Shown here piece by piece: positions 1-11,327 of a stretch of DNA of 64,000 nt (position 1 is its first letter; every line of letters begins with the position of its first letter). The stretch is from Xenoacremonium recifei (lineage: Eukaryota; Ascomycota; Sordariomycetes; Hypocreales; Nectriaceae): contig WOFQ01000007.1 in the NCBI GenBank assembly GCA_012184525.1, positions 248,001 to 312,000 on the forward strand, written 5' to 3'. Both the position numbers and the translations under genes were made by a program. Under the pieces are notes generated by a model that did no database searches, was not told the DNA's origin, and saw nothing but the letters and a program-made list of their open reading frames with translations.

Positions 1-606
1 TCTGATGGCCTTGTGAGGTTGTCGTCGCAAGATCTAATAAGTGTGTGATTGAATAAGGAAGAGAATGGTCAAAGTAAAGTATAAGGTATTCCCACTAAAT
101 CAAACAGCGACATCTCATTGGTTGTTTTTGTCGAAGTGGGGCGCTTTAGGGCACTCGGCTAACACACTTGGCTTCATGATTCGCCGGCTTCCGACTTACA
201 AGAATGTCGCTCACGATGATGGAGGGTGTGGCATCGAGGCTCAAGCCCGCCACTGTTTAGTGATCGCATGCGAGCCGAAGATGCCGAAGCAGGGAGGACT
301 AAGAGTGAGATACACCTCGGCTCGCGATCCTTCTTCATCTGCCTCCGATCCCTGCAGACAGAACTTCACCATCAGTTGCGAATTGCTCCCAGGCTCTCTT
401 CATCTGCTCTCCTACCATCTTTCCGCGCCGCCGAGGCATAGTACACGGGACAAAGAACATCTCACTGCCACGTTTCAGATTTCTCACGGACGGAGGCGGC
501 GTGCCAAATACGATTCGGTTCCCCGAAGACCCGGGGATCCGTCTTTGTTCATTCATTCTATTTTTCTCCCAAATCAATGCTCCCGCCACTCCAGCCAACC
601 CTCTCT
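1..606. other. Left flank, 3' side of ALG6; no supported gene
   Basis: This stretch lies downstream of the ALG6 stop codon. A 214-codon open frame on the + strand (65-709) runs into the ALG6 coding end, but it has no recognisable domain and a low-complexity composition. I do not call it a gene. Confidence 0.5.
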
Positions 607-2514
607 CTATTGGGTCTTCTTAGAGTCGGCCGGCTTCTTAGGCGCCTTGCCAGACCCCGACGGCAGGATGTCGCTTTCTAGTACCAATCTACCAAGACAC
701 CACAAATAGCAGATGATGAATGCCGCAGCCCCGATGCCCACGTTCATCACGACCCAGAGATCTGGCTTGCCAGGAGGCGGCTCTATGAACGCCTCCGCCA
801 CGTGCCATCCGCCCATCAGGGCGTAAAAAGACAGGTGTAGCAACGCCGTCGTCCACTGTAACCAAGCGGACTGTCCTTCAGGAAAGTATGCGCTCATCGA
901 CGTAGGCGGCAGACCGAGGAGATATGCCCACAGCATGCTAAGCACCCAGTATGGGACCCTCAAGTCCACACGCTTGAGCAGAGGGAACATGGTCCAGGTG
1001 CCCACAAGGTTTGCGAAGCCCACCCACGCTCGGATGTCCTTGCCCATCCCTTGCTTTCCGGCAAGCAATAAAGTCATTGGCATCAGCGGGAGAAGGACGC
1101 TCTTTTCGTGCACCTGATAGCTGAAGAGGAAGAAGCCCCAGGCAGTGGCGGCGAATGCCAAAGGCAGAACATTCTTCCGGGGGCGGAGGAAAAGAATGAT
1201 ATTCGGCGGAATGATAGAAAGCAACGTGGCGCCCAGAGCAGCCTTCTGAAGCAGCTCTGTTGGTAAGTGTCGAAGTTTGATCACCACGTTCGCGGCGCAC
1301 CAAAAGTTGGCTACCTTGTCCTCAAAAAGCCCACGAGCAAAGGGGAATACTCGATGAATCATTTGAACCATTTGCTCGACGACCGGATAATAAAAGGCTT
1401 CTGTGTCGAGATATTGTTGGAGGCCCGCAAATAGGGGCAGGGGTTGGGGTGTGCCCTCGAATTCGGGTCTTGCATCGATTCCTCGGCTAGTGTCATATAA
1501 CGTGCCTAGAATCAAGGGTAGGACGAGGGCAGCGAACGAAATAATCGTGACAAGAGCAATTCCAAACAGCCGCGTCAGGTTGATTCGGGGCGCTACACAA
1601 CGCCCCAGCAGATACGCGAACACACTGAAGGCGTAGTAAAGCGCCATCTGCTTGAAGCCAAGGGCGGCCACGAAAAAGACTGCCGCCCACTTGTAACGCT
1701 CAGCAAGCATGCTCGACATGCTAGCCAGCACAAATCCCAGCATCACCGTGTTGTATTGGAAGTGAACGTGATCGATCAAGATGGTGGCGGGCTGCATGAG
1801 AATGGCCGCCAGCGCCAGCCAGGCCGTCCAGATCGAGACGCCCTGCATGCGACTGAAGCGTCGGACGAACACAATGGCGGCCGGGATATAAATCAAGTAT
1901 TCCGACACGATCACGGTCGCGCGCATAAAGATCTTGAGGTTCGGGTCGTCGGATCCGCGCGAGGTGAACAGCTCGAACCACGAAGGATCAATGAGGGCGC
2001 CGATCTTGCCCATAGCCCAGCTGTGGTAGGCCGTCAGAGGGGGGTAATCGAGCCCCCACCACTGCAAATCGTGGAAATACCATTGCGAGATGGGCAGATG
2101 CGTCGTGACCTCCATCCAGTGTCGCTGGGCCTCGTAGTCGCCAAACATGGGCGGTCGGTGGAAACCTAGTACCAGCACCTCGTGTAAGCAAGCTCACTCA
2201 GTCACAGGCAGTCCAACAGCCCGGGCATCGCCGCCGCAGCAGCGCTGTCACGTACCAGAATAGCCCCAAAGGCCAGCCGCCCAGCGGAAGAGGCCGGCCA
2301 CCATCAGAATCAGCGGCAGCACCTCCCACTGCGACGACGAGGCCCTCGCCGGCCACAGGAAGGCCGCCAGGGGGAACGCGGGCGCTCGCACCAGCGCCTC
2401 GGTGCGCGAGAGCTTCACCTTGAGCTTGTCGACGCTATTGCCATTGTTGCGCGGGTTCGTCTTGTTGTTGGCCTTGCGCCGAGGCTTGTGCGGTGACGGT
2501 GCAGGTCCGGCCAT
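607..2514 (-). CDS. ALG6: Dolichyl-P-Glc:Man9GlcNAc2-PP-dolichol alpha-1,3-glucosyltransferase
   Basis: Two exons (2514-2256 and 2165-607) encode about 605 aa. ALG6 adds the first glucose to the lipid-linked oligosaccharide in the ER membrane before the glycan is transferred to protein. Exon 1 gives a basic, Asn-rich cytosolic N-terminus and the first membrane segment. The 90-nt intron joins ...YSG to FHRPPMFGDYEAQRHWMEVT, the luminal signature of the ALG6/ALG8 family (GT57). WGLDYPPLTAYHSW follows, and then about ten hydrophobic segments. The last residues, KKTQ, fit a KKXX ER-retrieval signal. The ATG at 2514 was chosen because it starts the basic N-terminus and the frame upstream has no conserved sequence. 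ALG8 is the paralogue to exclude; PPMFGDYEAQRHWME favours ALG6. Confidence 0.93.
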
Positions 2515-2909
2515 TGTCACCGCGGATTCGACGGAGGCTTGCGGGAGGCGGACGTCGTCATGAAGCGCCCGGAGGGAACAGGATGATGGAAGAAGAAGCT
2601 TGTTTCTAGTAGCAGTCGTGGAGCTTCTGATTGACCAGGACCCTTCGGAGATTTTTGGTGGAGCCTCCACGTCGGCCAAGCATGCCCTGGGCTTGGGCTG
2701 GGGAATGTCGCGCGCTGTGTCGGCCAAACATCGGCTTGAATTCAGTGAGCCACTGCTTTCCTACACACTGTGCAACTCGCACAGTACATGATGCTCCAGT
2801 CATGAGCCCAAGAGGCTTGGCAGAGCTATGTCACGTCTCAACATTCGCAAGCTTTGATTCTCTGTCTATATTTTTCTTGTCTTCCTCGATCACACACTCT
2901 TCTCCAGCC
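2515..2909. promoter_or_regulatory. Shared ALG6/palC divergent promoter with two GCCAAG sites
   Basis: This 395-bp region separates the divergent ALG6 and palC starts. It holds a GCCAAG hexamer at 2675-2680 and its complement CTTGGC at 2816-2821. GCCARG is the known core site of PacC, the factor activated through the PalC pathway. The sites are seen directly; their use is inferred. Confidence 0.4.
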
Positions 2910-4403
2910 ATGCCATTCCCTTTCGTCCTGCCGACGACCTCGACCTTTCCCTTCTCCTCCTGTGTCAGATGCGACTCTTACCCGTCTCTCCCTCTCAGCG
3001 CAAGTACATACCGCGGGGTTGTCAAGGATGCCCTGAAGAAGCATAAACGTCTACCACCCTCATCGCAGATCTCCAACATCTCAACTGTTGCTGCCAGTAT
3101 AAATGACTACGTTCCATATCTCCTCGCCATCAGCGACGGCCAAGCTGGAAGTGGGGAGACTGTTCACGCCGTCTTAGAGAAACCACCCGTCATTGACTGG
3201 AGACCAACGCTTACAGATGAGCTGGTGCCCGGTCGTGAGAGACCACGTGTAAAAGTCACGTCTCTCGCTCATGAAGTCTCTTTCGTGTTTTCAACTTTGG
3301 GCTTCTGTCATGTCCTCACCGCAAGGGCCGCTCTTCAACCGCTCTATTCAACGAGCCTCGACTTTCTCAGTTCTCAACAGCGAGCAACTGCCATCACATC
3401 CGCTACCAAGTCCTTACTAGAAGCTGCATCTGTGTACGACTATCTCGCCAGTCGGTCAGGAGGCCACGATGCCAGCTTGCCTTGTGCAGATATTGCTCCC
3501 GGCACCCTTCGGGCTATGGCTTGCCTAGCCCACGCAGAAGCCACGTTACTCGCCGTTCTCAAGGATGATCCATATCCAGCAGCTGTAGCGCAAGATCGAA
3601 ATAAGAACGACAAGGAATGGATGTTCAAAGCACCTGATATACCTAAAGTTCGTGCTCATCTATACGCTCGTCTCTGTCTTGCAGCATCAGAGCATGCCGC
3701 AAAGGCATCTTCACTCTGCCACACTGCATCATCAGGCTCTCATAAGATCAATTCCGGCCTCCTGCGGTACCTCGAAGATCTCAGGCGAACAAGCCGAGCC
3801 AAGGCCTGCCGGTTTTTCGGCATAGACGCAGAGCTGGGAGGCGAGACAGCCGAAGGAATCGCATGGGCGCGAGCTGGACTCCAGGAATTGGGCGTCGAAA
3901 TCAAGGACAACAAGAAAGGCCTCAGCTTCAGTCGTTTCAGGAAAGACTTAGCAGAGAAGCGAGAAGACCGCCGGGTCGACAAGGAGGCCGCTTGGGGCGC
4001 GGACGCGGGAAAGTTGGAGGAGACGAGGATCCTCGAGATGCTGGACGCCAAGTGGAATAAGGTCAATGATACGGTGAGTCCTTACAACATGACCTAGACT
4101 TGCCGATTTACTAATATAATTTCCCAGATAAACCCGAAACCAATACCTCCTATCAACTCTCTTCTGTCTAAGATGCCCTCTGGGCGAGAGATCCACACCA
4201 TCAAACCCTATCAACCACCCTTGCTCGGCCGAGATACTCTAGATGCCATGAGAGCTCCTCCAGAAGCGACGGAAGATCTTAGCAACGATCTCAGTTCAGA
4301 TGATGAAGTAAGAGGGGGGCCCTCGGCGCCTGTTGGGGCCTATCCTGGGTCGGCTGGGGATTACGGACGAGACACAAGCTCGCCTGGCAACGCATACTAC
4401 TAG
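2910..4403 (+). CDS. palC: pH-response regulator PalC (BRO1-domain protein)
   Basis: Two exons (2910-4073 and 4128-4403) encode 479 aa. PalC is a BRO1-domain component of the ambient-pH (Pal/Rim) pathway. It bridges the plasma-membrane pH sensor complex and ESCRT-III, leading to proteolytic activation of PacC. The BRO1-like region covers most of exon 1: TYRGVVKDALKKHKRL, then the helical LAHEVSFVFSTLGF and ARAALQPLY segments, then RAKACRFFGIDAE and ETAEGIAWARAGL near the end. Exon 2 carries NPKPIPPINSLLSKMPSGRE and an acidic, disordered tail ending GNAYY. The 54-nt intron has a GTGAGT donor and a CTAAT branch site. The frame is open upstream to 2631, but that stretch looks non-coding, so the start at MPFPFVLPTT is preferred. 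Confidence 0.9.
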
Positions 4404-4701
4404 GAATAAATCTCAAACATGATAATATAATGATGATGATTCGTAAAGCTTCATGAATTAATGAAGCCAAAGGAATGGCTCTGCGTCTCAATATATGGAG
4501 CTCTTCATAAAGAGAGTAATGTCTGCCCATAGGGTCTTTTTATCCGTCCGTTGTATCCCAAATCCAGCCGTCAGTCATATCAGAAAAGTTTGGACTCGAA
4601 GTCATATACAAGAAAGAAACCAATACTATCTCTCGGCTCAACCACAAGATTCCTTAATCATCCGAGCCACAACTGCCAGTTAGGAAGCGCAATCATATCA
4701 C

Positions 4702-7700
4702 TTAGTAGTGCTTGTAATACGGCTTCGTGTATTGACACTCCTCGCTCTCAGTCGAGGTGACAGTGATCGTCTCCGTGATGGTGACGATAGAAGTGTATCC
4801 GTATCCGTGGCCGCCGTGGCCGGGCGGTGGGGGATAGTGAGTGTAATGCGACGGCGGAGCGGGCTTCGTGTAGCTGACAGTCTTCGTGGAGCCGTACTTG
4901 TTGCATTCAGGGGTAGTCCACGTCGGCTTGGGGCTGCAAGTGTTGTAGCATCTAGATGTTGTTAGATTCACCGATGTACTGATACGTAAAGGGTGATGGT
5001 GTACTTACCCTCCGTACATCTGACCGCACTCATCGTAGATGTCAATGCAAAGGATCTCGGGGCTGCAGTAGCTGCCGCCGCCGCCCTGATGACCACCACC
5101 ACCCTGGTGACCGCCACCGCCCTCATGACCGCCACCGCCTTGGTGACCACCGCCGCCTTGATGACCACCACCACCTTGGTGACCGCCGCCTCCTTGGTGA
5201 CCACCACCAGGGTGTCCGTATGTGATGGTGGTTGGGCTTCCGTACGTTTCCGTAGTGGGAGATACGTAGGGGGTAGTAGTAGGAGTTTCAAAGGTGATCG
5301 AAACAGGAGGCTTCGTGTACGTGACAGTTGAGCCAGACGTATAAGTGATAGTGGTCACACCAGTTGTGTTGCAGGAAGGCTTATACCATGTAGGGCTTGG
5401 CTTGCAGGTATCATAACAGCTTTAACAAATATTAGAACCAAAATCAATTTTGGAGTCAAGAAGCAACTTACCCGCCATAAGTATGGCCGCAGCCGTCGCA
5501 GATGTCGACACATACTGTGTATGGCTTGCAACCGTAGTCAGTAATGGCCGTGGTGATGTCCGTAGTGATGTCGGTGGTGATAGGAGTAGTGATGTCAGTA
5601 GTGATGTCAGTAGTAATGGGCGTCGTAATAGGCGTGGTAACAGAGCAGTACGGCTTTGTCCAGGTAGGCTTAGGCTTGCAGTCGTTGTAACAGCTAATCA
5701 AAGGGTTAATATAACAAGATTCATCACCGGAAGGCAGGATACAAAAACTTACCCTCCATACCAGTTGCCACAGTCATCGATCAAATCCTCACAGACAGTC
5801 TCGCAACCATAGTTTGTCGTGACTTCACAGTAAGGGGTTGTCCAGGTTGGCTTGGGGTGGCAGTTATCGTAGCATCTGGAAATCAATGAGCCTTTCATAG
5901 TCACTTTGTCTGCCTAAGAAGAGTCTTACCCGCCATACGTCTGACCACAGGCATCGATGCGATCTTCGCAAGTCGTCGTGGCCGCACAGCCAGTTGGATA
6001 GCCAGTCTCTGTGATGGTGCAGTATGGGGTAGTGAAAGTAGGCGTGCCAGAGCAAGTGTCGTAACAGCTATCATTTATCAGATTCTGATCATGTCCAGTG
6101 TAAATGTCCAAACTCACCCTCCGTAGGTCTGGCCACAGTTATCGATGTGATCTTCGCAGACAGTGTATGGCTTGCAACCTCCGGGATACGTTGAGGCTCC
6201 GTTGGAAAATGTTGTCACCAAAGTGGTGGGGGTCGAATATGTGGGAGTGGAGTAGATAGACGGAGTCGAGTAAGTCGGGGTAGAATAGATTGAGGGGGTA
6301 GAATAGGTAGGAGTGGAATAAATCGACGGGGTCGAATACGTAGGTGACGAATAGACAGGAGTCGAGTAAGTGGGAGTCGAATAAATTGAGGGAGTGGAGT
6401 AGGTAGGAGTAGAGTAGATCGACGGAGTGGAATAGCTAGGCGACGAATAGATAGGGGTTGAGTAGGTAGGAGTCGAGTAGATTGATGGAGTCGAGTATGT
6501 AGGAGTAGAGTAAATTGATGGGCTCGAGTACGTGGGGCTAGAATAAGAGTTGGCCGAATAACTGGGGGATGAATAGACAGGCGTTGAGTATGTAGGAGTC
6601 GAATAAATCGATGGAGTTGAATAACTCGGAGACGAATAGACGGGTGTCGAATACGTGGGAGTCGAGTAAATTGAGGGAGTTGAGTAGGTAGGGGTCGAGT
6701 AGATGGGAGTTGAGTAAGTGGGGGTCGAGTAGATGGGAGTTGAGTAAGTAGGGGTCGAGTAGATGGGAGTTGAGTAAGTAGGAGTCGAATAGATGGGGCT
6801 CGATTCAGTCGGACTCGAGTAGATAGGAGTCGAGTACGTCGGGGTTGAATAAATGGGGCTCGAGTATGTAGGAGTTGAGTAGATTGGGGTCGAGTAGGTT
6901 GGAGAGGAATAAGAGTTGGCCGAATAACTGGGAGATGAATAGATGGGTGTTGAGTATGTGGGAGTGGAGTAGATTGAAGGGGTTGAGTATGAAGGGCTCG
7001 AGTATGAAGGGCTTGAGTAAATAGGAGTCGAGTATGTGGGTGTCGAGTAGATAGGAGTTGAGTAGGTTGGTGTGGAGTAAATAGGGGTCGAATAAGTCGG
7101 AGTCGACTCGGAAGGGGTAGAGTACTCAGATGGCGTTGAGTAGGTAGGGCTAGAGTAAACAGGGGACGAATAGATGGGAGTAGAGTAGGTGGGAGTTGAG
7201 TACTCTGAAGGCGTGGAATAAGCAGAAGGAGTGGAGTATTCAGAGGGGGAAGAGTACACCGGAGTCGAGTAGGTGGGAGTTGAGTAGACGGGACTCGAGT
7301 AAACAGGGGTTGAGTACTCAGATGGTGTAGAATAGACAGAGGGCGTTGAATACTCGGAAGGCGTTGAATAGGTAGGGCTCGAGTAAACAGGGCTTGAGTA
7401 AACAGGGCTTGAGTAAACAGGGCTTGAGTAAACAGGAGTCGAGTACTCGGAGGGTGTCGAATACACAGAGGGCGTTGAATACTCAGACGGTGTTGAATAG
7501 GTAGGGCTCGAGTATACAGGGCTCGAGTACACCGGGCTGGAGTACACCGGGCTGGAGTACACCGGGCTGGAGTACACCGGGCTGGAGTATACGGGGCTCG
7601 AGTAGCTGGGAGACGAGTATACAGGTGATGAGTACACTGGAGTGGAATACACAGAGGGAGTTGAATAAGTAGGGCTTGAGTAGACCGGAGACGAGTAGAC

Positions 7701-8459
7701 AGGAGTGGAATACTCAGAAGGCGTTGAGTACACAGAAGGAGTAGAGTACTCAGACGGCGTCGAATAGGTAGGGCTGGAATAGACAGGCGACGAGTAAACG
7801 GGAGTCGAGTACTCCGATGGGGTCGAGTACACAGAGGGCGTCGAGTATGAAGGGCTGGAGTAGACAGGGGATGAATAAACCGGGCTCGAATATGAGGGGC
7901 TGGAATAGACAGGGGATGAATAGACTGGGGACGAGTAGACCGGGGACGAGTAGACCGGGGACGAGTAGACCGGGGACGAGTAGACCGGGGACGAGTAGAC
8001 CGGGGACGAGTAGACCGGGGACGAGTAGACCGGGGACGAGTAGACCGGGGACGAGTAGACGGGGCTCGAGTACACAGGGCTTGAATAGACCGGGCTCGAA
8101 TAGGTCGGGCTCGAGTAGCTGGGGCTCGATTCAGACGGGGTTGAATACACCGTGGGAGTCGAAGACTCAGTCGGGGTCGTGTACACAGGCGGGGGTGTAT
8201 AGCAAGGAGCCGGCGTGGGAGAGTTTTCAGGGGAACAAGTGTCGTAGCATCTTACATCACCAGTCAGTCTCTCAATCAGCTTCCTCAAAGAAAGCAGTTT
8301 CTCTCACCCATGATACTTCACACCGCAATCATTTTTACCATGGACACAGGTGATGTGTGGCTTGCAGTAGGGCGGAGGCTTCTTGTAATCGTCCTTGTGG
8401 GCGATGGCAAGGCCAATGAAGCCCGCGATGGAGACCAAGCTCCCCACGTCGAACAACAT
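4702..8459 (-). CDS. Secreted repeat protein of six-cysteine modules with a huge YSSP tract
   Basis: Seven exons (8459-8308, 8250-6118, 6067-5930, 5875-5753, 5693-5472, 5419-5009, 4951-4702) encode 1142 aa. The start MLFDVGSLVSIAGFIGLAIA is a signal peptide. Exons 2-6 each begin at CYDxC or CYNDC and, like exon 1 in part, end at CGxxYGG or a variant. Each is a module C-Y-[DN]-x-C-x(n)-C-spacer-C-x(3,4)-C-x-D-x2-D-x-C-G-x2-Y-G-G. All six introns are phase 2, so every internal exon is symmetric. The spacer varies: about 650 residues of YSSP/YSTP repeats in exon 2, ITTD repeats in exon 5 and GGGHQ repeats in exon 6. Exon 7 has only the first half-module and ends in Tyr-rich KPYYKHY. I recognise no named family. 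A cell-wall or matrix structural protein or adhesin is likely. No GPI signal is visible. Confidence 0.8.
5089..5214. repeat. Gly-Gly-His-Gln coding repeat in exon 6
   Basis: A tandem array with a unit close to 18 bp (GGTGACCACCACCACCTT-like, on the + strand) encodes seven or eight copies of GGGGHQ/GGGGHE on the minus strand. It fills the spacer between cysteines 3 and 4 of this module. Confidence 0.8.
6230..8130. repeat. Intragenic minisatellite of 15-bp units encoding PVYSS/PTYST
   Basis: About 1.9 kb is made almost only of 15-bp units, each coding for five residues of the type Y-S-[ST]-P-x on the minus strand. Higher-order units such as SEYSTPSVYSTP recur. The segment 7936-8055 holds eight identical copies of tagaccggggacgag, next to one copy with a single mismatch at 7921. 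Older units on the left are diverged. Confidence 0.95.
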
Positions 8460-10079
8460 GGTGATTGTTCGCACAGAACGAATGGAAACCTATCTAGAGG
8501 AGCCCAAAGCGAAGGTGAAGGTTTGGTGTCAAACGAAAGTGTTGAGGATGGTCGTGTGCTCAGGGAGAACAGTGTAAGCGATGGTGCCCTGGTGAACTCC
8601 TGATCCTTCTGCTACGACGGACGGCATCCTTATACTTGTGCCGCGAGACTCGAAATCTTCTCAACACTCCAACTCGGTCAACGCCATAGCCTCCACCCGT
8701 CATCCAAGTCTCCGTGCGGGATGCATCAATACGAGATGGCTTTCCCGCAGCCCGGGATATCACAAGTAGACGCAACCCAATCATGGGCACGCAGCCCGTC
8801 CGGCAAGAGAGACGCTTCGGGACAACACCTCCTAAGTGGGACGGACGCGGGAGAGAAGAGGATATCGATGTGTGCGTTGTCTGCCCTTCAGCCCAGATCG
8901 TGAAGCCCGCCAACGCGAATCACCGGAACCTCTGGCGGCGGAGGTTGGGTCGACAGGACGATCACCTCCATCTTGGCAACGGGGACAAGGCGTCGCTCAT
9001 ACGAGCCCGTGGCCTTCAGCCCTGCCGTGTCCTCGCCCGGAGCAGCACAAAGCCCCCTCCTCCGCCAAGTCGTGGCCAGTGGTACAGACCAGGGCATGTG
9101 AGGCCCGAAGGCAGGGCTTGCATCGCTTGCATCACCACTCTCCGTCCCGACGTGGACATCTCCAGGCCTGTATATGCAGGGCGCGGCAGAAGCCCCGATC
9201 CGTCACGGAGGTCTGCTCTCGCACGTCCGAATTAGCAACTTTAGGCTCAGCTGGGATGCGCCGCCGGGACGGACCTAAAATTAGCCAGTTGTCTCCGAGA
9301 CAAGCTTAAATCGATGCGGGGAGGGCAGATCGCCGTGGAGGTTGGGCTGTGAGTGGTGGTCGGTGAGGACGCTGGCCTGGGCCGGTGATGGCGATGCTGG
9401 CCTCCGGTTGGTGCACCACGCTGGCAGATTTGCTCGCCCATCCGAGTTCCGCTGCATGTCAGAAGCCGCACCTGTCATGATGTTTCAAATCCGCCCTCGA
9501 CCGCCTTCGAAAGGAGCAATGATCGCTCACGCAGCGTGCATATACGGAGCGGTCTAACCAGCTGGTCGCCCACCGCCCAACCTCCGATGAGAAAAGGAAA
9601 GGGCTCAACAAAAGCGGCCTGAGAAGGCAGGCATCCGGGCCATCGCCGTCGCGACTGCCGAGCCGCATGACTCCTCACGTGCGTGTTGTTGGGTTGGCAA
9701 TTGAGGTGATTGTCAGTCATCATGGATGGAGAAAGTAAGTGAGGTCTTGCATCTTTGCTGCTGCCCGCTCTACCTGAGACGCGGGCCCTCCTCACGGTCT
9801 TGGCTCAACTCAACAACTCCATCCATCCCTGCGGAAGGTCCGGCTGCGGTCAGGTTCAGGGTCACGTAATCTCGCCGTTTGTTTCTTGTAGAGAAGGCAG
9901 CTCGAACGATGGGCAGTCAATCGCTCTTGCCGTAGAGTTGCGTGAATCAGTCACTCCTTTCCAGCTGTACTTACCTCTCTGTCTCGTAGCCCAACCACTC
10001 GCTCACTCTGTTCCTGTTCCTACATCTCACCTCCGCCAACCACCCGCTTCTCGCTCCATCCTTCGGAAAGCTCTGCACA
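8460..10079. promoter_or_regulatory. Divergent intergenic region, repeat protein / small secreted protein
   Basis: This 1.6-kb region separates two genes for secreted proteins that are transcribed away from each other. A TATA-like motif (AAGTATAAGG on the minus strand, near 8628-8637) lies about 170 bp before the repeat-protein ATG. Open frames here overlap one another and have no domain character. I see no further gene. Confidence 0.4.
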
Positions 10080-10779
10080 ATGAAGTGGTCCCTGATCCTC
10101 TCGGCTTCCTCCCTGCTGGCCGCCTTACCAGCCGCGGCCACTCCCATGCCCCTCGCCAGACGCGACATTTCGGACATCTACCGTCTGCGAGTCTCCACGT
10201 AACAAACCAACCTGCATCCCGTCTCCCCTCAATGCACGCTGACGGCATGGTCTTTCAGCTCCCTGGCCTCCATCGACGGACACTACCTCTCCGACTCTGC
10301 ATCCGCCATCGCTGCCTTCGCTTCAGCAGGCAAAGGCAAAGGCTCCGCAATCCGCGTCTTCACCAATCCTGGCTCGGGACCCGGCTTGTACAGTCTGCAC
10401 ACGTATCCTGTCGGCATCATTGACCATGCCCTCGGGCTTGTAGGTGGTCAAGGATACTATGACTTCGACGATCTGACCCAGCCCGAGGCCCTCACGGCCA
10501 AGTATGGTACCGACAGCAACCGCCAAGTGGGCACGGCTTCCTGGCAGGACTTTCGCCTTGGCAAAAACGGTACGGAAGTCCTTTGGGGTGATGCCGATGC
10601 GTCCCCCGGGTGGATTGCCATGCCCAATGGTACTGATGTGTGGCTGATCAAGCATTATGACAAAGATGGTGTGTTGTTGTTTGCTGTCGCCCCTCCACCA
10701 CTTGTATTGACCATCTCTAGGCGGCACTTACATTGCCCAAAACTATGTTCCCGTGCAGATCTTCCTCGAGCACACATAG
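10080..10779 (+). CDS. Small secreted cysteine-free protein, function unknown
   Basis: Three exons (10080-10198, 10259-10668, 10721-10779) encode 195 aa. The N-terminus MKWSLILSASSLLAALPAAA is a clear signal peptide, and MPLARR after it could be a Kex2-type dibasic processing site. The mature chain contains SIDGHYLSD, AIRVFTNPGSGPGLYSLHTY, a Gly-rich GLVGGQGYYDFDDL segment, SWQDFRLGKNGTEVLWG and GWIAMPNGTDVWLIKHYDKDGG, and ends VPVQIFLEHT. Two NGT sites could be N-glycosylated. The mature protein has no cysteine, which is unusual for a fungal small secreted protein. Both introns have GT-AG borders and the frame closes cleanly. I recognise no domain; the regular aromatic/Gly pattern suggests a compact beta fold. 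Confidence 0.75.
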
Positions 10780-11327
10780 AGCAACCCTAAAATTGTCAAA
10801 CGAGAGCAGGTCCAAGCACCACTCAATCATTTTGACTCCAATAATTGAGCTTTGTGGCGGACCGGTGTCGGACCGAGGAGAGGAATCCCGCTCTTGACGG
10901 GTGATGGATGTCCAGGAGGCTCGTGCTATCAAATTGGACCGTGTCAAGGTGGACCGAGACCTATCAAAGGGCCAAGGTAAAGAATACCTAGGTGATCATG
11001 TACATCAGAAAACAAAACCAAGGGGGTCCAAAAGGGGTGAACAGTAGAAAACGGTGTCCATGTTGCTATCAGAATACGGCGTTGCAAATAAACGGCGTTA
11101 AAACTCCCTCCCATCTATGCTGATACACGTACAAGGTTACAAAGCCTCGTTTCCCCCCGAGTCTCGGGTCGCAGCACACGTTTTTCCCGTGCGTCTGCGC
11201 GGATATCCTTGTCGGCAAAATCCACCTCTCAATCTGATGCGCTTCCGCGCCGACCAACGGTTCGTTCCCACACAACACCACGCTCACCCACAAGTCACCT
11301 CATCTCGTCTCATGATGATTGTTCATC
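10780..11327. other. Convergent 3' region, no gene seen
   Basis: This 548-bp region lies between the stop codons of the small secreted protein and SDHB. It probably holds both 3' UTRs. No coding signal was found. Confidence 0.5.

Noticed and set aside
65..709. 214-codon + strand open frame at the left edge
   Set aside because: It overlaps the end of ALG6 on the other strand, has no domain and no plausible family sequence.
2631..2909. In-frame N-terminal extension of palC
   Set aside because: The extra 93 codons overlap the ALG6/palC promoter and have no PalC-like sequence.
7817..8353. + strand open frame of SRPGT repeats opposite the YSSP tract
   Set aside because: It is the mirror of the minisatellite; the minus strand has the signal peptide, modules and splice sites.
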